Assembly (NCBI RefSeq): GCF_023053635.1
Contig: NC_086178.1
Coordinates: 90,256,226 to 90,320,225, forward strand
Source of the DNA: Elgaria multicarinata webbii
Lineage: Eukaryota; Chordata; Lepidosauria; Squamata; Anguidae
Direction of reading: 5' to 3'
Length of the DNA: 64,000 nucleotides
Shown: one piece after another, positions 56,325-64,000 of the stretch
Layout of the letters: the number at the start of each line of letters is the position of its first letter
Position numbering within the stretch: position 1 is the stretch's first letter
The notes under the pieces: generated by a model
What the model was told of the DNA's origin: nothing
What the model saw: the letters and a program-made list of their open reading frames with translations, nothing else
Database searches by the model: none
Translations under genes and position numbers: made by a program

Positions 56325-56625
56325 ATCATCATCATAATACTCAGCATTTATATAGTGTTTTATGAGTGTTCAAAACACTTAGCCTATGTTATTACTTCAA
56401 TCATCCTTACAAAAACTCCGTAAGGTGCCAGTGTTCGTATTCCCATAATGCAGATGGGAGGGGCAGTGATGCTGGTAGTGACAGAGGAACAGGATAAAGT
56501 ACCAGCTGGCCCAAGGCTACCTACTGGGTTTGTAGATGGGGTGAGACTGGAACTGGGGATTTCCCAATTCACACTCCTGAGTCATTATCCTGCAGCCATT
56601 CTTGATATGTCCAGGCAAATCCTGA
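56325..56625 (-). mobile_element. MIR-like CORE-SINE
   Basis: The plus strand shows catttatatagtgttttatg, tcatccttacaaaaactccgt, taatgcagatgggag, ctggcccaaggctacctactgg and gagactggaactggggatttcc, the reversed order of MIR tail, core and B box. It is old and diverged. Confidence 0.7.
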
Positions 56626-57310
56626 AGTGACTGAATTTCCCACCTAACGTAGCATTTATGTATTCGTTTAAATATTTGCATACTGCTTTTTAATGTATAA
56701 AGAGAGTTACATCTGTAATTAAAAAGAAGAAAAAAACTAACAACAAAAAAAGGTATTGGCGTTCCTCATTTCGACATTTGACTGCCTTTTTAAAAGTCAG
56801 GTTTTAAAATCAGGAACAATAATGCCTTTCTTTTCCTTTTTTTTTTTAAATAAAAAAAGATAGATGTATATAAATAAAGACTCCGTGTTAAATCCCCGCT
56901 CATCCATCGCCCAGGCTTATTTGGGGCAAATACTGATGTGGCTCATGCTCAATAGACCATGCTCAATAATCCAAAAGGAAATCACGTGAATATTTGCCCA
57001 GAACTACTCTGGGCCAGTCCTTGCCTCACAAGATACCCCAAATTTCCCATAATTCTACTATTTGCCTGGGTATGTCCATCTTTGTTCTTGAGATTAACCC
57101 CTTAGAAAATCACTGTACCAGAGAAAATTATTTGTGAACTGCTCTAGGATCTAGAGTCTAAATCAATCTGAAGAAAGAAGCACTTATATAAATACTTCAG
57201 TTCTGAAAATGTCTCTCCTCTCTCTTTCCTTATCATTCAGCATACATTGTAAAGTTCACTTCCACTTAATATTCAGGTCTCTGTGTGCTGTAACACCCAG
57301 TGAAAAGGGC

Positions 57311-57650
57311 CAGTGTGGTTAGTGGTTACTGCAGCCTTTCCCAACCTGGTACCTCCAGATGTGTTGGACTATAATTCCCATCATACCCAACCAACATGGG
57401 AAACCCATCTAGTTCAACACATTTGAAGGACACCAGCTTAGGAGGTGCTGGGTTAGGAAGTTGGGACAAGGATTAGCAAAACTGAGGTTCATTTCCCCAC
57501 TCAGCCATGAAGCTCACTGGCTGACCTTGGGCGCTAGTCTTATCTCTCAATGTAATCTACCTCACAGGGTTGTTGTGTAAATAAAAGGAAGGAAGAGCTA
57601 TATATGCCACACTGAGCTCCTTGGAGCAAGGGTGGGGTATAAAATTACTT
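57311..57650 (+). mobile_element. tRNA-derived SINE split by a family-B hairpin
   Basis: The head gccagtgtggttagtggtta is at 57311. A family-B repeat occupies about 57333-57440 (cctttcccaacctgg, actataattcccatc). The SINE resumes with ccactcagccatgaagctcactgg and ends with agctccttggagcaagggtgg. Confidence 0.75.
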
Positions 57651-57832
57651 TCAGATGTGAAGACACATCTTTTCAATTTAGCCTTTTTAATTATGTAGTT
57701 TTAATGTCTGTCTTTTTTAAAAAATCGTGGTTTAAGGTTTTATTGTTTTAGATTGCTGTGCACTCCCTTGATGACCTTTTAGCAAATAAATGATGATAAA
57801 TATAAATGCAAATAATTATAAAAATAACCAAT
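57651..57832 (+). mobile_element. LINE 3' end, old (L2-like)
   Basis: gatgtgaagacacatcttttc followed by a T-rich UTR and cccttgatgaccttttagc. Confidence 0.5.
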
Positions 57833-57993
57833 AATAATAATTATCAGAGCTAACTCTAGATTGCATTTGCTCTGCACAAGCTGGCTATCATCAAAGCTGC
57901 AAACTGCTGCACACCTACTTGGGAGTAAGCCCCATTAAACTCAGTGGAATTTACTTTCAAGTAAATGTGCTTAGGACTGAGCCACACATGGAG

Positions 57994-58286
57994 TAGGGTG
58001 ACCATATGAAAAGGAGGACTGGGCTCCTGTATCTTTAACAGTTGTATAGAAAAGGGAATTTCAGCAGGTACCATTTGTATATATGGAGAACCTGGTGAAA
58101 TTCCCTCTTCATCACTACAGTTAAAGCTGCAGGAGCTATACTAGAGTGACCAGATTTAAAAGAGGGCAGGGCACCTGCAGCTTTAACTGTTGTGATGAAG
58201 AAGAAATTTCACCTGCTGAAATTCCATTTTCTGTGCAATTGTTAAAGATATAGGAGCCCTATCCTCCTTTTCATATGGTCACCATA
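57994..58286. mobile_element. hAT MITE family A, copy A10
   Basis: It runs from tagggtgaccatatg to ggtcaccata. The inner right arm is shortened. A family-K repeat (ttgggagtaagccccattaaactcag) lies just upstream at 57900-57985. Confidence 0.9.
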
Positions 58287-58289
58287 CAC

Positions 58290-58996
58290 TCGAAGTGCCA
58301 GTCTTGGATCAGAGTATAAATCCCATCAGTCATGATCTTGTTGGTTTGTGGGCCTTAAAGAATTCCCTAAGTCCCAGCTTCAATATCTCACTGTATTGCT
58401 TTGAGAGTCAATGAAATAAGGGAATTTTCCACCAGTCCTGTTCTTTGAATTGAATATAGCATTTTGGCCAGAGAAATCAAGTACAGAGTTAATGTAAAGT
58501 CTGAAGTCTGATGGTCTAACCCTAGTCAGGAAGGTGGATTGAGATTGGGACTGATTTAACCATTATGCTAAGTAAACCACAGAACAGAATCTCAGATTCT
58601 CTGGGCACCCTTGTAGGGTGATTTTCTTGGGGCTTCCTCCTGTGTAAAATCTGCCTTTCCTGTATTCCCTGACCTGATTTAGAAAAGTTCTCCACTATTC
58701 AGAACACACCAACTATTCCATTTTAATTCATAATAGAACTACAGTGATTACCTTCCCATGTTTAGCCAAGTAGCATAACAAGCACACAAAAAATGGAATG
58801 GCAACATATTTTCACTATGGTGAATTTTAGTAGAGGCTAGAGAGGGAAGGTGATTCTGGCCAGAGGAAAAGTGGGAAATAGTGACAATAATAATGAATCA
58901 GGCATTTATTGAGTCACAGAATGTGGTCTGAATGATGCAGAACTTCAGGAACTGGGCAATTGCATCTAGACTTTGGATTTTTGCTGCCCTGGGCAA

Positions 58997-59050
<54 letters not shown>

Positions 59051-59405
59051 GCCAATCCTCCCCCAATCTGATTGCATGCTTAGTAGCATAATAACAATGG
59101 ATTAAATTATCAAGAATGTGATATATTTGGATGTTTCGTGCATATTGGACATAACAGCAGTTTGTTAGTATAGGGCTAGCTAGCTCTGCTAGATGTGGCA
59201 ATGCTGTTGCAGATAATTCCCCATTGAAGCACATGGCGTGAGCAGCCCCTGCGGTGGCATCTTTCTGGTTAGAAGTTATTACCCATATTCATTTTGTTTT
59301 AGGAAATCTTTGACACTTTGTGGAACCCCATGCAATTTGAAATTATATTCCTGTGACGTCGGGACTAGCAGATGGACAGTGAAAGTGGAATTTGAGAACA
59401 AAGAG
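58290..59405. other. Intergenic DNA with (TAA)n at 58998-59050
   Basis: No gene or other repeat family recognised. Confidence 0.4.
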
Positions 59406-59410
59406 ACTTA

Positions 59411-59574
59411 AGGCGCAAGCCTATGCATGTTTGTTGCAAAGAGACAAGGCGCAAGCCTGTGCATGTTTAGACAGACAAAAAAGGCCTACAACTCCCAGTC
59501 CCAGCATGCCCCAGCCATGGCATGCTGGGAGTTGTAGGCCTTTTTTCTGTCTAAACATGCATAGGCTTGTGCCC
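59411..59574. mobile_element. MITE family C, near-perfect hairpin with a duplicated left end
   Basis: The arm 59446-59510 pairs with 59519-59574 (tagacagacaaaaaaggcc, ctacaactcccag). The left end aaggcgcaagcct.tgcatgttt is present twice, at 59410 and 59446. Confidence 0.75.
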
Positions 59575-59579
59575 TTCTA

Positions 59580-61405
59580 CTGCAAACCTGGCAGGATAAA
59601 CACCCACCATCTATCATTCAATAGTCTGAGGATCTTACTAGTCTCTCTGCATTGGGTAGTTTGGATATCTGTTGGAAACTTGTTTGGATACCTGTTCATT
59701 TATATGAACTGCTTATACTAATGGATATATTTAAAATATGAATGGTTTTTCTTTTCCCCTGTTATATTTGCAGGGATTACATTATATATATATTTATTTA
59801 TTTTATTATAGATATGGATGATTTAGATATATAAAACTGATACATTTTGGGGATTTTTGAGGGTGAGTGTATGGAAGTATAACTGGCCTTTGCAACAGCT
59901 ATTAATAGAAGCTATTTGCCCTGTTTGGGGTGTGGAGGAAGTACAGCTACCTGTATTATGCCTATATTTCCCCACAGTGGAGCTAACAGCAAGTAGTGGT
60001 AAGGCATGGAGAGAAAGAGCTGGTATGGAGGGAAAGAGCTAAACAACCTTGTTCCAGGGCCACTGCTCTGGTCAAAATCAGAGCCCTCTGTGTTTGCTTT
60101 ACATTTATTTTAAAATTCAGGAAATCTGATCACAGCCTTCCTGCAACATTTCCCCAATAGCACAGGAATAACGTTGCCCCAGGGCACTGTGGGAAATTAA
60201 AATGGTGGCTAGATCCAGCCACCCATCACTGCCCAGAACACTGGTACTGTCAGAGTTGTTTGCTGCTGCCGCCATGTACATTTATCAGGGCCCAACGATG
60301 GAGGAAGAGGCCCACAGAGGACACTTTGGCCAGGGGCCCCTCAGTTCTGGAGCCAGCCCTGCGTTTGGCTCAGAGTACATGCCCCAGAATCCACTGCAGC
60401 ATTCAAGGATTCCATGGCAAAGACTAAGGGTCTCCTCAGCAGACACACTAATGTCGAAAATATTTTCTGAAAGTTTTGGGTGCTGGTGGGCGAATTAACG
60501 AGAGAACTACTTACCATCAGGTTTCTTTTAGCTTCAGTAAGCTAATGTTTTTCAGGTACCGTTAGCTAACAACAAAACACACCTTTAAATACAGAGGCTT
60601 TTCCTCCCCTTCAACTACCCACCAGTATTTCCTTTCCCATTTGAACATAACATCCTAGTATGGATTGGCTTCCTTGAAGATGTTTTCTCGGTATTTGTCT
60701 AGGCAAGCAGTAGACATTGGCATTGATAGAGAGGCTCGGTGTGAGTGGAATGGGGTGGATTCCTAGGATAGCAAATGGGAGAGGAGCTAGATTCATGAAT
60801 TAGTCTTATATTCTAGAAAACCATGAAAGAAAAGTTTGGAAACCTCTTCTACTGGAAATGTACAGGTATTTTTATTAGCTGTCATAAAACAAAGCATACT
60901 AGCCCCTTGTGTGTGTGCATTCGTGTGACCCTGCCTGAATATCCTCTCTCACCCTGCATTGTGAAACTGAACAGCAATAGTGCATAACCAATGTTCCATG
61001 CACAATGCTCCGCTCTGTCATTGCTGATAACATTGACACAAATGCATGAAGAAGTTCAGGGTTCACAGATATCTTATGCAAACAAATTTGTTCAGCAGTG
61101 GGTATATTGGGGGGGGGGCAGATTTACATAGTTTGCCTTTCACTCTCATAAATGTGACAGACTCCAGACTAAATTGATGGACACATTTAAACGGTGGTCT
61201 CTAGTGAGCGGGGGGAGGGGGGATAGGAAACAGCCCAACCGTCAACCATCGTGACAATTGCAAAACAAGAAATTCAATCATCTTTTACCAATCTTTCACC
61301 ACCCCCAGTCCTTTAGCGCTGTTTGCTGCCATTTCAGAATGATCTCTGTAATAGAGAGTCGAGTGTTTTATTACATGCTCGTTACTGCCCACTCACGGTC
61401 CTTTA
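59580..61405. other. Intergenic DNA, nothing recognised
   Basis: Short ORFs and a G run at 61111 only. Confidence 0.4.
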
Positions 61406-61414
61406 GGCAATGTC

Positions 61415-61742
61415 TAGAGTGACCATATGAAAAGGAGGACAGGGCTCCTGTATCTTTAACAGTTGCATAGAAAAGGAAATGTCAGCAGGTGTCATTTGTG
61501 TGCATATCGCACCTGGTGAAATTTCCTCTTCATCACAACATTTAAAGCTGCAGGAGCTATACTGCAGCTATACTGTGACCAGATTTAAAAGAGGGCAGGG
61601 TACCTGCAGCTTTAACTGTTGTGATGAAGAGGAAATTTCGGCAGGTTCTCCATATATACAAATGACACCTGCTGAAATTCCCTTTTCAATACAACTGTTA
61701 AAGGTACAGGAGCCTTGTCCTCCTTTTTATATGGTCACCCTA
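61415..61742. mobile_element. hAT MITE family A, copy A11, complete with 8-bp duplication
   Basis: It is 328 bp. The target duplication GCAATGTC is identical on both sides (61407-61414, 61743-61750). The first bases read TAGAGTGACC, one change from the consensus. Confidence 0.95.
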
Positions 61743-62104
61743 GCAATGTCATCCACCTCTCCCACTCCTTCTAGCCTCCATTCCATCACAGAATAGACCC
61801 CAGTAAATCCATTTTTACCCCCCCCCAAAATGTTCCACCATTTCCAATGACCACGTGGTCATTGTTTACTTCCTCTTTCTTCCCCGTGTGAAGAAAGAGG
61901 AAGTATCGTGGGACAGAAGTGGGGAAGAAAGCGACGTTAGGGAAACACATTCCGCCCTCCCCCAGTCTGATGATGCTCATAATGAGTGGGTGAGCAAACA
62001 GGTAGCAACAGTGAAGAGGATGATTGGCGGGGGGGGGGGGGGCTACCAGGTACCAACCCCTGACACCATCCCTCGATTGTAGGAGAATATGGAGCAGGAC
62101 CTCA

Positions 62105-62170
62105 GACATTCCTAGAAGTATAGAGTCAGAAGGGACCTTGGAGGTCATCTAGTCCTACCCTTGCACAGTG
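62105..62170 (-). mobile_element. CR1 LINE 3' scrap
   Basis: tagagtcagaagggaccttggaggtcatctagtcc is the reversed CR1 end. Confidence 0.65.
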
Positions 62171-62366
62171 CAGGATCCGTACTGTTGAGCAGAGTGCATT
62201 GGGGAGAGGGCATATGGGAGAAGGCAATCCTTAAGATATCTGGAACCCGAGCCATTTAGAATTTTAAAGTTTAAAACTAGCACCAGATCCATGTTTTCTC
62301 CTCTACATGTATGCTGTGCTTGATCACCCCTTGCCCCAAACTTAAAAAAATAATGTTTTAGACCAG

Positions 62367-62500
62367 CCTTTCCCAACCTGGTACCCTGCAGATGTCTTGG
62401 ATGACAAATCCCAGCATTACTGACCTGCTGGCTGGGGCCAATGGGAGTTGAAATCCAAAACATCTGGAGGGCCCCAGTTTGGGGAGGGGGGGAGGCTGTT
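62367..62500. repeat. Family B palindromic repeat
   Basis: cctttcccaacctggtaccc faces gggagttgaaatccaaaacatctggagggcc. Confidence 0.7.
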
Positions 62501-62504
62501 TTAG

Positions 62505-63610
62505 ATCAATTTTTAGTTAAAGTGTAGCAAAAGGTGGGCCACATGAGGGACCTAAATGGAAACACCAACACTACCCTTTTCGTTAAATCAGGCACTTTCT
62601 GTCCATTGAAAGGATGTCACTCTAGACTCCTGTTACGTGCTTTAACATTGCATTTACTTACGAAAGCTGCATTCGTTATGAGCAGATTTATGTTTTGCAA
62701 AGTCAGAGAAAATGCAGTGGACTGTGAAATTGACACTACCCTTCCTGTCCTTGGAAGCAAATCAGTTCTACAGGTTATAGTCAGACCAGTATCGCATACC
62801 ATGGCTCTGACTCCTGGAATAGGTGAAGATATAATAATGAAATGTGCGTTTGAGCATGCACGGAGTGATTTTTCCCTCACCATCTGCTAACCACACAGAA
62901 TTATGGCATAGGACTTCTAGGGCAGACGGCATGCAATGGTGCTATCAGAACAAGGCTTTGGGGCAGAAGTCTAGAGCAGAATGAGCAGTGGGGGGGACAA
63001 AAGGAGCATTTATCACATTTCAGAAAAAGTGAAGTAATTCACATTAGCATCTAATTGGGGTGGGGTGTGTGTGTGAGACCATTAAGTCCAGAGTCTAAAA
63101 CGACTTAACTGCACCACATTCGACATGCTTGACCCCAGACACCTCTCCTGTTTGAATGCAAGCGCCGTTTAGAGCAGAGGCGAAGGAATTAGGCCAGTCC
63201 GTTCTATTTGCAGATGCTGCTAATGACTCAGCAGGTCACCTTGGTGACAACAATGAACTGGGTTTTGTTTCAGCGAATCAATCCATACATCATTTTAAAA
63301 TGGTACCCTAAGGTTTATGCAGCGCCGGCACGGTGCTCTAATCTGTTCAGATGTATAACATCTTATTAAGCAGTCAAAGATTAGAATTTGATCCAGGCTG
63401 GGGAGCCTGTAGCCAAGGCAAAGTATACAGATAACACACTTCCTTTGTCTTTTACTGCATTACTAAGGATGACGTTATTTCCATTGCAGAAGTTAACATA
63501 TTTTAAACTCTTCTTGGGTATCACCTTTCCTAAGGCAACAGAGATATTAGTTTACAATGCATGGAGTGGATAATATGCGCTCATGGCGGTATCTAGGCAG
63601 CCAAAAGTTT
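62505..63610. other. Intergenic DNA with an unassigned 118-codon frame at 62534-62890
   Basis: The frame shows no known motif, and an opposite-strand frame covers most of it. I do not call a gene. Confidence 0.35.
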
Positions 63611-63615
63611 AGCAC

Positions 63616-63750
63616 AGGGCCGGGGAACTTGTGGCCTTCCATATGTATTGGCCTGCAACTCCCATCATTCCTCACTGTCCTGGCTAAGGCTGGTGGGAGT
63701 TGTAGGCCAAAACATCTGGAGGGCCACAAGTTGCCCACCAATGGTTTAGG
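63616..63750. repeat. Family B palindromic repeat
   Basis: gcctgcaactcccatcattcc faces ggtgggagttgtaggccaaaacatctgg. The outer ends gaacttgtggcc and ggccacaagttgccc also pair. Confidence 0.8.
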
Positions 63751-64000
63751 AATAGTGATAACCTCAAAAACAGTTCTTTTGCCAACCTTGAAATCTCATA
63801 CATTTATATATGAGGGTGAAAAAGATCTCAAATGCCCTCAATAGGCGTGCCCACATGTCTAGCATTGCTAGGAGTGAGGCAGACCATGAGCCATATATAG
63901 CAGGAAGAAGCACAGGATTGAATATCTGGGGCCATCTGATTCCCAGGATGAGAAGGATTCTGGTCTGGGGGGTATGAGAACCATGCAACGAAGATTTGCA

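Noticed and set aside
62534-62890. 118-codon open frame
   Set aside because: No family resemblance, and an overlapping frame runs on the other strand.

Overview
The window is vertebrate genomic DNA, most probably from a squamate reptile (a lizard). It has one spliced gene with vertebrate-type introns in about 64 kb. The rest is packed with reptile-style interspersed repeats: CR1 and L2/CR1-group LINE tails, a BovB/RTE LINE, tRNA-derived SINEs, many short palindromic DNA transposons and long microsatellites. No bacterial, phage or organellar features are present. The species cannot be fixed from the sequence alone.

The only gene I can support is DDIT4 (REDD1/RTP801, the stress-induced mTORC1 inhibitor). 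It lies on the minus strand, from a TATA-like box and CpG island near 52.35 kb to a poly(A) signal at 49.42 kb. It has one non-coding exon and two coding exons that give a 219-residue protein. Clean splice sites, a good Kozak context, absence of upstream ATGs and an intact C-terminal domain indicate a working gene. Upstream (53.2-55.4 kb) is a repeat-poor, fairly CpG-rich block that may hold regulatory DNA.

Positions 1-49,000 look like a gene desert downstream of DDIT4, and 55,400-64,000 is more intergenic DNA. The main content is mobile DNA. (A) A roughly 320-bp hAT-type MITE begins TAGGGTGACC and ends GGTCACCCTA. There are 13 full or partial copies, five with identical 8-bp target-site duplications, and each is built as a palindrome of palindromes. 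(B) Hairpin repeats of about 110 bp (acaactcccatcatcc type) occur at least 18 times, one of them in a DDIT4 intron. (C) Short elements start GGGTGCAA or GGGCATGTCTACACC and carry 3-bp duplications, as PIF/Harbinger elements do. (H) A second hAT family starts CAGGRGTG. There is also a fold-back element near 2.9-3.7 kb. Many insertions are nested (SINE, then hAT, then LINE at 34.9-36.1 kb; hAT into hAT at 37.6-38.4 kb), so their relative order can be read.

The candidates most worth a second look are the four-quarter structure of the hAT MITE, the nested clusters, the near-perfect 100-nt hairpin in the DDIT4 intron, and the fold-back element. I found no evidence of an unknown protein-coding system.
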